Shown: positions 1 through 6,432 of the stretch, in pieces
Position numbering within the stretch: position 1 is the stretch's first letter
How the letters are laid out: the number at the start of each line of letters is the position of its first letter
Assembly: GCA_025350285.1 (NCBI GenBank)
Contig: JANXYE010000183.1
Span: 1 to 7,696, forward strand
Length of the DNA stretch: 7,696 nt
From: Chloroflexota bacterium
GTDB lineage: Bacteria; Chloroflexota; Dehalococcoidia; Tepidiformales; Tepidiformaceae
Direction of reading: 5' to 3'
Program-made: the position numbers and the translations under genes
Notes under the pieces: generated by a model
Databases searched by the model: none
Told to the model about the DNA's origin: nothing
The model's input: the letters and a program-made list of their open reading frames with translations, nothing else

Positions 1-333
1 TTCCGCGCCGGCCGGCGGTTTACGCGTTACGAAGTCACGGGCGAAAGCATGCGGCCCGCGCTTCGGCCGGGTGATTGGCTGATCATCGACCGGGCCGCGT
101 ATCGCGTTCACCCGCCTCGAAACGGCGACATTGTCATCGCCCGCGACCCTCGGGATGGCAGGGCGATCGTGAAGCGCGTCGCGTCGGGCAGCGACGAGGG
201 TCTGGAACTGCTCGGAGACAACCGGGCCCGGAGCACGGACAGCCGCACGTTCGGGCCAGTGCGGCCACAGGTCGTTCTGGGCCGGGTGCTATTTCGCTAC
301 TGGCCCTGGAGGCGCGCCCCGGGGTCACCGTAG
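1..333 (+). CDS. S26-family signal peptidase-like protein, nickel-SOD maturation protease type (5' partial)
   Basis: The frame is open from base 1, so the start lies upstream of the window; 110 residues are visible. It shows type I signal peptidase (S26) boxes in order: GESMRPALRPGDW with the nucleophile Ser at visible residue 16, VKRV with the general-base Lys at 58, and GDNRARSTDSRTFGPV at 72-87. It ends in GRVLFRYWPWRR, a short tail I associate with proteases that trim the N-terminal propeptide of nickel superoxide dismutase so that the metal-binding N terminus is exposed. The ATG at 49 cannot be the start because it falls just after the catalytic Ser codon (46-48). No membrane segment is visible in this part. 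The SOD gene, if linked, would be outside the window. The S26 family call is firm; the nickel-SOD role is inferred from the compact size and tail. A small ordinary signal peptidase is the alternative. Confidence 0.85.
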   Translation, partial: FRAGRRFTRYEVTGESMRPALRPGDWLIIDRAAYRVHPPRNGDIVIARDPRDGRAIVKRVASGSDEGLELLGDNRARSTDSRTFGPVRPQVVLGRVLFRYWPWRRAPGSP

Positions 334-334
334 C

Positions 335-371
335 CGCGCCACCTGTGGGCGCGAGGGGATGAACCATCTCC
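335..371. terminator. Candidate hairpins between convergent genes
   Basis: Just after the peptidase stop, CGCGCC (335-340) can pair with GGCGCG (348-353) around a 7-nt loop. A second, weaker stem pairs GGGGATG (355-361) with CATCTCC (365-371), with one mismatch. Neither is followed by a T-run on either strand, so intrinsic termination is uncertain. The position between two converging transcription units is where terminators are expected. Confidence 0.3.
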
Positions 372-391
372 GTGCCGCCTCACACCCCACG

Positions 392-916
392 TCAACTCCC
401 CGCAGCCAGGTCCGCAAGCACGAGCGCGTCCGTTGGGAAGGCGAGGGACGGCGGGGCGCCCGCGTCGCAGTACGCCAGTTCGCTGAGCTCCCCGTCCATC
501 GGATGCAGGTTCCCTCCCGTGACATCGCCGGCGAACCAGATGCCCACCGTGTGCTGCCTCGCGTTGTGGAAGTTCGAATGCACCGCCAGCACGCCCCCAA
601 GCGTCACGCTGAGTCCCGTCTCCTCGGCGAACTCCCGTTGCGCGGCTTCCCGGACATCCTCCTCCCACTCCACATAACCGCAGGGGATGCACCAGAGTCC
701 CGCGTACTCGCCTTTCGCCCGCCGTCCCATCAGTATCCGGCCTGTTTCGTCACGAACGACGACCGCGACGCCGACGATTGGGTTGCGGTAGCGGACGTAT
801 CCGCAATTCGTGCAGCGCGCGTAGCGGTTTCCGCCGCGCACGTCCGGAAAGAGCGCCTGACCGCAATCCGGGCAGAATCGACCACGTGGCGGCTCGGTCG
901 CGAACGGCGAACTCAC
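392..916 (-). CDS. Nudix hydrolase with N-terminal zinc ribbon
   Basis: Predicted 174-residue hydrolase of nucleoside diphosphate-linked substrates, probably cytoplasmic. A zinc ribbon (C15-x2-C18, C35-x2-C38) precedes a complete 23-residue Nudix box at 80-102 that matches the consensus fully: G80, E86, R94-E95, E98-E99, G101-L102; the glutamates bind the catalytic divalent metal. The zinc ribbon plus Nudix layout resembles the NADH pyrophosphatase group, but I do not see the SQPWPFPxS motif that marks NudC, so the substrate is open (ADP-ribose, NADH and damaged nucleotides are candidates). I chose the GTG at 914-916 because it forms a GTGA overlap with the upstream flavoprotein stop, typical of translational coupling. 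A GTG at 950-952 would add 12 unconserved-looking residues. No clear Shine-Dalgarno is visible for either start. The gene is the second of a two-gene minus-strand unit. Confidence 0.9.
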   Translation of the reverse strand: MSSPFATEPPRGRFCPDCGQALFPDVRGGNRYARCTNCGYVRYRNPIVGVAVVVRDETGRILMGRRAKGEYAGLWCIPCGYVEWEEDVREAAQREFAEETGLSVTLGGVLAVHSNFHNARQHTVGIWFAGDVTGGNLHPMDGELSELAYCDAGAPPSLAFPTDALVLADLAAGS

Positions 917-1464
917 GGCTGGGGCAGCTTGCCATCCGCCCGCAGCGTGCACAGCGCGACCAGATCGTCGCTCACCTTGGCGATCGCGAAGGCCACGCTC
1001 TTGTTTGCCGGGTCGTCGCCGGAGCCCCAGTGTTCTCCCGCTCGCGAAATCACCACATCCGGGACGCCCGCGATCCCGCCGATGTGGCGCATCACGCGGG
1101 TCACGTCGGTCACCCCCGGCTCCGCGTCCCCGCCGGCGATCCCGATGACGGCGAAGGGCTTCCCCGCGGCGTGCGGCAGGTCGATGAAATCGAGCGCGTT
1201 CTTAAGCGAGCCCGGCGCCCCGCCGTGGTACGAGGGCACGACCAGGACGAACCCGTCGGCCGCTGTGCAGGCCGCGCGCCAGGCCGCCACCGCCGCCGGG
1301 TACTGGTCGTCCGCGCGGCCATCGAGTATGGGCAGTGCCCCAATCTCGAAGGTCTCGCAGCGTGCCCCTTCCGCTTCCAGCGCGCGAAGCGTGAAGCGCA
1401 ACGCTCGTTCCGCCGTTCCACCCGGCCGTATGCCGCCATTGATCCCGAGAATCCGGATTGCCAT
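913..1464 (-). CDS. NADPH-dependent FMN reductase-like flavoprotein
   Basis: Predicted 183-residue flavodoxin-fold oxidoreductase that would bind FMN and take electrons from NAD(P)H. The N-terminal strand and phosphate loop run ILGINGGIRPGGTAER (5-20), with Gly where many relatives have Ser. The second FMN-binding segment PSYHGGAPGSLKNALDFI lies at 77-94, and GIAGGD at 108-113 fits the third. The length is typical of the family. The ATG at 1462-1464 places the first beta strand at residue 3 and has AGGGGG directly upstream, although the spacing is short. The open frame continues to 1644, but that stretch lacks family features and would run into the promoter of the iron operon. The gene is divergent from the iron importer and coupled to the Nudix gene. 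A role in iron or quinone reduction is possible but unproven. Confidence 0.87.
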   Translation of the reverse strand: MAIRILGINGGIRPGGTAERALRFTLRALEAEGARCETFEIGALPILDGRADDQYPAAVAAWRAACTAADGFVLVVPSYHGGAPGSLKNALDFIDLPHAAGKPFAVIGIAGGDAEPGVTDVTRVMRHIGGIAGVPDVVISRAGEHWGSGDDPANKSVAFAIAKVSDDLVALCTLRADGKLPQP

Positions 1465-1631
1465 GCCCCCTAGGGTGCCACACCGCGGGCGACAGCGCCG
1501 CCCTTGCATCAGTACCGCGCGCGAAAGCAAGCGGCGCTCCCACTCTACGGCGCTCTCCGGCCCACGCCACCCGCCGCTATTGCCCCTTCCGACCGGTCCC
1601 GGTACGTCCTCCTCGGAACTCGGATTGGGAC

Positions 1632-1660
1632 TTGCGCCGGACATTAGTCCATCCTAATAT
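1632..1660 (+). promoter_or_regulatory. Candidate sigma70-type promoter of the iron importer operon
   Basis: TTGCGC (1632-1637) and TAATAT (1655-1660) are separated by exactly 17 bases. The -10 is close to TATAAT; the -35 matches only its first three bases. Transcription would begin near 1667, leaving a leader of about 30 bases before the ATG at 1696. This AT-rich patch stands out against the GC-rich background. The weak -35 keeps confidence moderate. Confidence 0.5.
1643..1658. promoter_or_regulatory. Candidate repressor operator (ATTAG-N6-CTAAT dyad) over the promoter
   Basis: ATTAG at 1643-1647 is the exact inverse of CTAAT at 1654-1658, with six bases between. The dyad fills the spacer and covers most of the proposed -10, the standard site for repression by steric block. 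TTAG/CTAA half sites recall DtxR/IdeR/MntR-type metal regulators. My hand alignment from 1644 to the 19-bp DtxR consensus as I remember it gives 11 of 19 matches, but the symmetry centre differs, so the regulator family is not settled. Iron-dependent repression is an inference from the downstream genes. Confidence 0.45.
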
Positions 1661-1695
1661 TCCAAGGAAGTCATTCGATTGGAACACGTATCGCC

Positions 1696-2778
1696 ATGAC
1701 GTTGCCTACCCGTTTGCTGCTCCTCTTGAGCGCGCTCGCCATCCTGCCGCTCGCGGCGATTGCCTGCGCAGGGGGCGATGATGACGGACCGGCCAGTCCG
1801 ATTGCATCAACCGCGACCACTGGCCCTTCGTCCACTCCCCAGAAGCCCTCAGGTTCGATTACGGTCTACTCCGGCCGCTCAGAATCGCTCGTCAAGAAAG
1901 TCATCAATGACTTCGAGGCGCAGACCGGCGTTGATGTGAACGTCAAGTACGCTGGCACAACCGAACTCGCCGCTCTCCTGATGGAGGAAGGCAGTAAGTC
2001 TCCCGCGGACGTCTACTTTGCCCAGGATGCCGGCGCCCTTGGCGCGGTCGCGCAGGCAGGGCTCCTCTCCGCCCTCCCCGAGAACACGACGAAGGGCGTT
2101 CCTGCCCCGTACCGGGCCACGGATAACACGTGGGTTGGCGTCAGCGGTCGCGCTCGTGTCGTCGTCTATAACCCGGATCTCGTCAGCGCCGATAGGCTCC
2201 CGAAGTCCTACAAAGACCTGACCCAGGCAGCGTGGCAGGGCAAGATCGGCTGGGCGCCGACCAACGCCTCATTTCAGACGTTCGTCACCGCCGTCCGCGA
2301 GGTCGATGGCCAGGCGGCCGCCGAGGCGTGGCTCGAGGCCATGAAGGCGAACGGCACCCAAGAATACAAAGACAATCCCGCCATCCTGAACGCCGTCGCC
2401 GCCGGCGAGATATCCATGGGCATTATCAACCACTACTACCTTTACGCCGGCCTGAGGACGAACCCCGGGTTGAAGGCTCAAAATCATTACCTCGCCCCCA
2501 ACGACGCGGGAAGTCTCGTCAACGTCGCTGGCGTGGCCATACTCAAGACTTCGAAAAACAAGGTGGCCGCCCAGGCTTTCGTCTCCTTCCTCCTCAGCGA
2601 ACAGGCGCAACGGTATTTCTCCGAACAAACCTACGAATACCCCGTCGTGGCCGGGATCCCGGCCGATAGCCGTCTCCGCCCGCTCGCCCAGCTCGACCCG
2701 CCCGACATTGACCTGTCTAACCTCAAAGACCTCCAGGGGACGGTGGCCTTGCTGCGAAGCACCGCCATCCTCCCGTAG
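1696..2778 (+). CDS. fbpA: Ferric-iron ABC transporter substrate-binding lipoprotein (FbpA-like)
   Basis: Predicted 360-residue extracytoplasmic Fe(III)-binding protein. A lipoprotein signal peptide (hydrophobic 6-23, LAAIAC with lipidated Cys24) is followed by a Gly/Asp/Ser/Thr/Pro tether to about 52. The mature domain starts with SITVYSGRSES and continues through features of the FbpA/FutA/AfuA group, such as KYAGTTELAALLMEEG (84-99). The paired Tyr247-Tyr248 in NHYYLY corresponds to the two adjacent iron-ligand tyrosines of this group. Where gonococcal FbpA has a ligand His in its first loop (YNGQH), this protein has Ser (YSGRS), so its coordination is probably the tyrosine-dominated type. 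The start at 1696 gives an intact signal peptide; only a weak GGAA (1681-1684) precedes it, while a better AAGGAAG (1664-1670) is too far upstream. It is the first gene of the operon, 3 bp ahead of the permease. Specificity for iron is inferred from family and motif. Confidence 0.9.
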   Translation: MTLPTRLLLLLSALAILPLAAIACAGGDDDGPASPIASTATTGPSSTPQKPSGSITVYSGRSESLVKKVINDFEAQTGVDVNVKYAGTTELAALLMEEGSKSPADVYFAQDAGALGAVAQAGLLSALPENTTKGVPAPYRATDNTWVGVSGRARVVVYNPDLVSADRLPKSYKDLTQAAWQGKIGWAPTNASFQTFVTAVREVDGQAAAEAWLEAMKANGTQEYKDNPAILNAVAAGEISMGIINHYYLYAGLRTNPGLKAQNHYLAPNDAGSLVNVAGVAILKTSKNKVAAQAFVSFLLSEQAQRYFSEQTYEYPVVAGIPADSRLRPLAQLDPPDIDLSNLKDLQGTVALLRSTAILP

Positions 2779-2781
2779 CCC

Positions 2782-4381
2782 ATGGTCTTCCTCAGGCTCA
2801 GGCATCGCCATCGTCCCGCCCCGATAGTCCTCTGGCTAGCGGCGCTGGCTGTCGTTGCGGCGACGCAGCTTCCGTTCTGGTACCTCGGCCGGCGAGCCTC
2901 GGAGGGTGGCTGGGCGGCCTGGCAGGAAACCCTCACTGGCCCGACGGGCGAGCTCCTCATAAACAGCGCGAAGCTTTCCGCGGCAGTGTCACTCGCGTGC
3001 CTGGCTGTGGCCCTTCCCGCCGCCTGGCTGACGCTGCGCACGGATCTCCCGTTCCGGCATGCCTGGTCCGTGGCGCTGGCCCTGCCGTTGGCCATCCCGT
3101 CATACGTTATGGGGCTCACCGTGGTGGCCGCGCTCGGGCCGAAGGGCACCCTCCAGGGCTGGCTCGAACCACTTGGCGTGGACCGTCTGCCCGAGATTTA
3201 CGGCTTCTGGGGCGCGGCCCTCACCCTCACCGCCGTCAGCTTCCCGTACCTCTTCCTCGTACTGCGAGCGGCCCTCCGCACGCTCGACCCTTCCGAGGAG
3301 GAGGCCTCGCAGTCGCTCGGGCGCGGACCATGGCGGACGTTCGCAGCCGTGACCGTGCCAGCCCTCGTACCCGCTCTGGCGGCCGGGGTGCTCCTGGTCG
3401 CGCTGTACGTCCTCAGCGATTTTGGCGGCGTGGCCACGCTCAAATACGGCACATTCACACGTGCGATCTATATGCAGTATTCATCATCGTTCGACCGTAC
3501 CGGCGCGGCGATCCTCGGCGTCGTGCTGGGCGCGCTCGCGCTCGTCATCCTCTCCGCCGAACTCTTCGCACGTAGTCGCTACGAGGCGCGCAGCCGCGCG
3601 CGGCGAATGTCCCCCGCCCGGCCAATCGCGCTCGGACGTTGGACGTGGCCAGCAACGGCCTTCCTCGTCGTGGTCGTATTCATCTCCCTCGTGCTGCCGG
3701 TAGGCGTGCTTCTTTACTGGCTCAGCAGGGGCATGCAAGCCGGCACGGACTTTCCAGACGTGTCAGGCCCGCTTCGCAACTCCGCCGGAATGGCCGCCGC
3801 CGGAGCTCTCATAACGGTGATCCTGGCTCTGCCCATCGCCGTGCTGGCCGCGCGCTTCGGCGGTCCGCTGGCGCGCGGTATCGAGCAGCTCGCCTTCGCC
3901 ACGCACGCCCTGCCCGGACTGGTGGTTGCGCTCGCCCTCGTCTTCTTCGGGATCGGCTACGCCACGGAGTTCTACCAGACGCGTACGATGCTGCTCTTTG
4001 CCTACGTCATCCTCTTCCTGCCGAACGCGCTTGGAGCACTGCGGGCACCGCTGTTGCGGCAGAGCCACCACCTCGAAGAGGCCGCCGCCGGGCTCGGCCG
4101 GCGCCCGCTCGCGGTCCTCGCGACGGTGACGCTGCCGCTCCGCGCGGCCCGGCGCGCTGGCCGCCTTCGCCCTTGTCTTCCTGACGATCATGAAAGAGCT
4201 GCCCGCCACGCTCTTGCTCAGCCCTCCCGGCTACCGCACGCTGCCCGGCGTCGTCTGGGCAAATAGCAGCGAAGCCCTCTATGGAGGAGCCGCCCTGCCC
4301 GCGCTCATACTGATCGGAGTCGCCGCCATCCCCCTCGCACTGCTGCGCTGGAGGGGAGACATTGAGTCCGTCGAAGCGTGA
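2782..4381 (+). CDS. fbpB: Ferric-iron ABC transporter permease (FbpB-like), interrupted by a one-base frameshift
   Basis: Inner-membrane permease with two fused binding-protein-dependent transport domains, expected to form the iron channel. The first frame runs from ATG 2782 to a stop at 4264-4266 (494 codons). Homology-like sequence leaves that frame after LPL (codon 453, 4138-4140) and resumes one base later at 4142, ARPGALAAF..., continuing through MKELPATLLL to TGA 4379-4381. Skipping one C restores LPLARPG and gives about 532 residues, a normal size. I see about ten hydrophobic segments before the shift (near 12-34, 61-85, 95-118, 142-165, 195-216, 243-262, 291-314, 337-357, 370-393, 402-424) and two after. 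Two ATPase-contact EAA loops are present: EEASQSLGRGPWRTF from 173 and EEAAAGLGRRPLAVL from 432. The tail read in the first frame is Arg/Pro-rich and not membrane-like. The rest of the operon is intact, so sequencing error or a very recent mutation is likely. No clear Shine-Dalgarno precedes the ATG, which lies 3 bp after the FbpA-like stop. Confidence 0.85.
4350..4364 (+). promoter_or_regulatory. Shine-Dalgarno that sets the TTG start of the ATPase gene
   Basis: GGAGG at 4350-4354 is followed by a 7-base spacer and TTG at 4362-4364. It is the best ribosome-binding site in the window. No in-frame ATG or GTG lies between it and the conserved ATPase core apart from a GTG too far inside, so TTG is the most plausible start. 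The site is inside the end of the permease gene. Confidence 0.7.
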
Positions 4382-5405
4382 GGCGCTGTGCATCGAAGCC
4401 CTGGAGGTCCGCTACGGTGCCGTGCGGGCCGTCGCGGGCGCCAGTCTCTCCGTGGTCGAGGGCGAATTGGTGGCGCTCCTCGGGCCGAGCGGCTGTGGCA
4501 AGACCACGCTCCTGCGCGCGATCGCTGGCTTCGAGCGCGCCTGGGCGGGCGAAATCCGGCTCGATGCCGCGATCATCGAATCGCCAGCCATCTCCCTCGC
4601 CCCTCACCGCCGGGGCATCGGCCTCGTCTTCCAAGAATACGCCCTGTTTCCTCACAGGACCGTCGAGGGCAACATCGCCTACGGTCTCCCCCGCGGAGAG
4701 TACGCGCACGGACGTGTGCGCGAACTGCTCGCCCTCGCCGGCCTGGAAGGACTGGGCAAGCGCTACCCGCACCAGCTTTCGGGCGGCCAACAACAGCGCG
4801 TGGCGGTGCTTCGGTCGCTGGCCCCCAAACCGCGGCTTCTCCTCCTGGACGAGCCGTTTTCAAACTTGGACCCCGGCTTGCGCGTGGAGATGCGCCAGCA
4901 GGTGGCCGCCCTCCTCCGCGCGGAAGGCGTCACGGCCGTCCTCGTCACCCATGACCGCAGCGACGCCATGGCGCTCGCCGACCGCGTGGCCGTGATGCAG
5001 GCAGGCGTCATTCTCCAGGTGGATACGCCGCGGGAACTCTATTTCAGGCCCCTGAGCGAAGCCGCGGCGCGGTTCGGTGGTGACGTCCAGCTCCTCGCCG
5101 GTCGGGTTCGCCGAGGTGTCGTCGAGACCGCCCTCGGCCGCCTGCGGCCCATAGGGACGCCGCCCGACGGACCGTGCACGGCGCTCGTGCGGCCGGAATG
5201 GATCGTGCCCAGCCTCGACGTGGGCCTCCCCGCCCGGATCGTCTCGTCACGGCTAGAGGGGCAACAGGTGCGATACCGAATCCGCCTGAACAGCGGCGCC
5301 GAATTCTCCATGACCGCCGCCAGTGGGCTGTCACTGGCGGCGGGCCAGGCGATAGCGGTCTCCGTCCACATCGACGTGCCGGTATTCCCCGTGGACCCGC
5401 CCTGA
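4362..5405 (+). CDS. fbpC: Ferric-iron ABC transporter ATP-binding protein (FbpC-like)
   Basis: Predicted 347-residue cytoplasmic ATPase of the iron importer, close to the usual length for this group. All nucleotide-binding motifs are present: Walker A GPSGCGKT (41-48), Q-loop VFQEYALFPH with Gln91, signature LSGGQQQR (139-146), Walker B LLLLDEP (159-165), D-loop SNLD (167-170) and switch His197 in VTHDRSDAMALADR. The region from about 245 to 347 looks like the TOBE-type regulatory domain found in FbpC, PotA and MalK relatives. It starts at TTG and overlaps the permease end by 20 bp, implying translational coupling, so the permease frameshift might also affect its translation. The family as such also serves sulfate, molybdate and polyamine uptake; iron is assigned from the FbpA-like and FbpB-like neighbours. 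A strong hairpin lies in its last part (5314-5343). Confidence 0.92.
   Translation: MSPSKREALCIEALEVRYGAVRAVAGASLSVVEGELVALLGPSGCGKTTLLRAIAGFERAWAGEIRLDAAIIESPAISLAPHRRGIGLVFQEYALFPHRTVEGNIAYGLPRGEYAHGRVRELLALAGLEGLGKRYPHQLSGGQQQRVAVLRSLAPKPRLLLLDEPFSNLDPGLRVEMRQQVAALLRAEGVTAVLVTHDRSDAMALADRVAVMQAGVILQVDTPRELYFRPLSEAAARFGGDVQLLAGRVRRGVVETALGRLRPIGTPPDGPCTALVRPEWIVPSLDVGLPARIVSSRLEGQQVRYRIRLNSGAEFSMTAASGLSLAAGQAIAVSVHIDVPVFPVDPP
5314..5343 (+). repeat. 12-bp perfect inverted repeat (strong hairpin) inside the ATPase gene
   Basis: CCGCCGCCAGTG (5314-5325) is the exact reverse complement of CACTGGCGGCGG (5332-5343), separated by six bases. A G-T wobble could close it further to a GCTG tetraloop. 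It encodes residues about 318-328 of the TOBE-like region and sits about 60 bases before the stop. No T-run follows. It is the longest perfect stem I found here, stronger than the GC-rich background usually gives. Confidence 0.75.
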
Positions 5406-5411
5406 CCACCC

Positions 5412-5434
5412 AACCGCTTCCCGCGGTTCATTTT
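5412..5434 (+). terminator. Likely intrinsic terminator of the iron importer operon
   Basis: AACCGC (5412-5417) pairs perfectly with GCGGTT (5423-5428) around a 5-nt loop, and CATTTT follows (5429-5434). It starts 6 bases after the ATPase stop. The stem is short and the T-run has only four bases, so read-through into the next gene is possible. Confidence 0.55.
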
Positions 5435-5457
5435 CCGCTTTCCGGTTCGCTGGCTTG

Positions 5458-6432
5458 ATGAAGGCCAACGCGCGGGCGGATACTGGTCTGGGGTATGAGC
5501 ATGTCCGGTTGACCGCCCAGCAGCGTTTCTGCCCGCTTTGCGACCGTTCGTTCGCGGATGCCGAGGCCGTGTTGCGTTGCCAAGTGTGTGGCGTCCTCCA
5601 CCACCCGGGCTGCTGGGTGAAAAATGACGGGTGTTCCACGGAGTCAGACCACACTCGTCAGCCCGCCGCCGAGGCCTACCACCTCCAGCGCCCGTTCAGC
5701 GCGGCGTCCCCGGCTGAGTCTCAGCGCATCGTCCGCCGCTCGTCCCAGTCCGCCGGTGCTTCCGCGCGGCTCGCTGGCGAACACGCGGCCGACCCGGGGG
5801 AGCGTGAGACGATTCCCGCGCCCGCCGCGTACCCAGAGCGGCGTCACGCGCCAGCCCCCTACGCGGTGCCCGATCGGCCGCCCGTCGCCCCCCGGCGCTA
5901 CCAGCCACCCGCCGCCGAGGCGCCGCTACCGCGCAAACCGCTCCCGAAGCTCTATCGAAGCAACCCGTTCCTCGCCTACTGGTACGTACCGGTTGCCGTG
6001 GTGCTCTTCGCCGGCGTGGCGGCCGCTGTCATCTTCGCCGCCGACGCCCTGCTTGGGGGGGATGACAGCCCGGCGCCTGCCGCTACGGTCGCCGAGGGGA
6101 CCGCAACTCCCCAGGCGGTGACGCCCCTCGCGACCGGGTCGGCTTCCGCGGGTGCTCCTCCTGTCGTCTCACAAACAACACAGGCCACGCAGCCAGCGCG
6201 GACCGGTAAGTTCCGCGCCGGGGATGCCGTCATCGTCAGCGGCACCGGAGACTGCTTGAACGTCCGAACCGCGCCCGGCCGGGATAATCCGGCCGTCGTC
6301 TGCCTCCCGGATGCGGCCGAGGTGACGGTCAGGGAGGGACCCCAGACGGCGGGCGACCTTCTCTGGTGGAAAGTTTCAACGCCGCAGGGAGATGGATGGG
6401 CAGCAGAGGACTACCTCGCCAAAAAGCCCTAG
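5458..6432 (+). CDS. Membrane protein with RING-like zinc finger and extracytoplasmic SH3b domain
   Basis: Predicted 324-residue single-pass protein of unknown function. A treble-clef zinc finger of the prokaryotic RING finger 1 type lies at 25-59: C25-x2-C28, C41-x2-C44, H48/H49, C52 and C59, including the HHPGCW block. The usual last Cys of the family is absent; D64 or H65 stands near that place. A Pro/Arg/Ala-rich linker (about 65-170) leads to a membrane segment at about 174-199, then a disordered Thr/Pro/Ala linker (200-250) and a bacterial SH3b domain (252-322) with LNVRTAPG and GWAAEDYL. C266 and C282 could form a disulfide. The net positive side before the membrane suggests the finger is cytoplasmic and SH3b outside. 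I chose ATG 5458; a TTG directly before it would add one residue. No Shine-Dalgarno is visible. The start follows the operon terminator by 23 bases, and the end overlaps the next gene. Confidence 0.85.
   Translation: MKANARADTGLGYEHVRLTAQQRFCPLCDRSFADAEAVLRCQVCGVLHHPGCWVKNDGCSTESDHTRQPAAEAYHLQRPFSAASPAESQRIVRRSSQSAGASARLAGEHAADPGERETIPAPAAYPERRHAPAPYAVPDRPPVAPRRYQPPAAEAPLPRKPLPKLYRSNPFLAYWYVPVAVVLFAGVAAAVIFAADALLGGDDSPAPAATVAEGTATPQAVTPLATGSASAGAPPVVSQTTQATQPARTGKFRAGDAVIVSGTGDCLNVRTAPGRDNPAVVCLPDAAEVTVREGPQTAGDLLWWKVSTPQGDGWAAEDYLAKKP
6386..6398 (+). promoter_or_regulatory. Ribosome-binding site choosing ATG 6396 for the last gene
   Basis: AGGGAG (6386-6391) lies 4 bases before the ATG at 6396-6398, inside the end of the preceding gene. 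A GTG at 6366 in the same frame has no such site, and the 10 residues it would add look unconserved. A second ATG at 6392 is out of frame. Confidence 0.5.

Noticed and set aside
49..333. Start of the peptidase at ATG 49
   Set aside because: It would remove the catalytic Ser encoded at 46-48, and the frame is open to the window edge.
1465..1644. Upstream extension of the flavoprotein frame by 60 codons
   Set aside because: The added sequence is Gly/Arg/Pro-rich, precedes the first beta strand of the fold, and would overlap the promoter region of the divergent operon; ATG 1464 suits the family.
359..1657. Long plus-strand open frame (432 codons) across the Nudix and flavoprotein genes
   Set aside because: It is antisense to two genes with clear family motifs, is rich in Arg/Ser/Pro, shows no recognisable domain, and is the kind of shadow frame expected at high GC.
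3848..3878. 8-bp inverted repeat CCGCGCGC/GCGCGCGG in the permease gene
   Set aside because: Short GC arms with a 15-nt loop are common by chance in this composition, and the region encodes a membrane segment.
4130..4160. Programmed ribosomal frameshifting in the permease
   Set aside because: CTC CGC is not a known slippery site, no stop or rare codon is placed to stimulate a shift, and the GC hairpin lies on top of the site rather than downstream.
6366..6395. GTG start for the exported unknown protein
   Set aside because: It has no ribosome-binding site, whereas ATG 6396 has AGGGAG 4 bases upstream; it stays possible but less likely.
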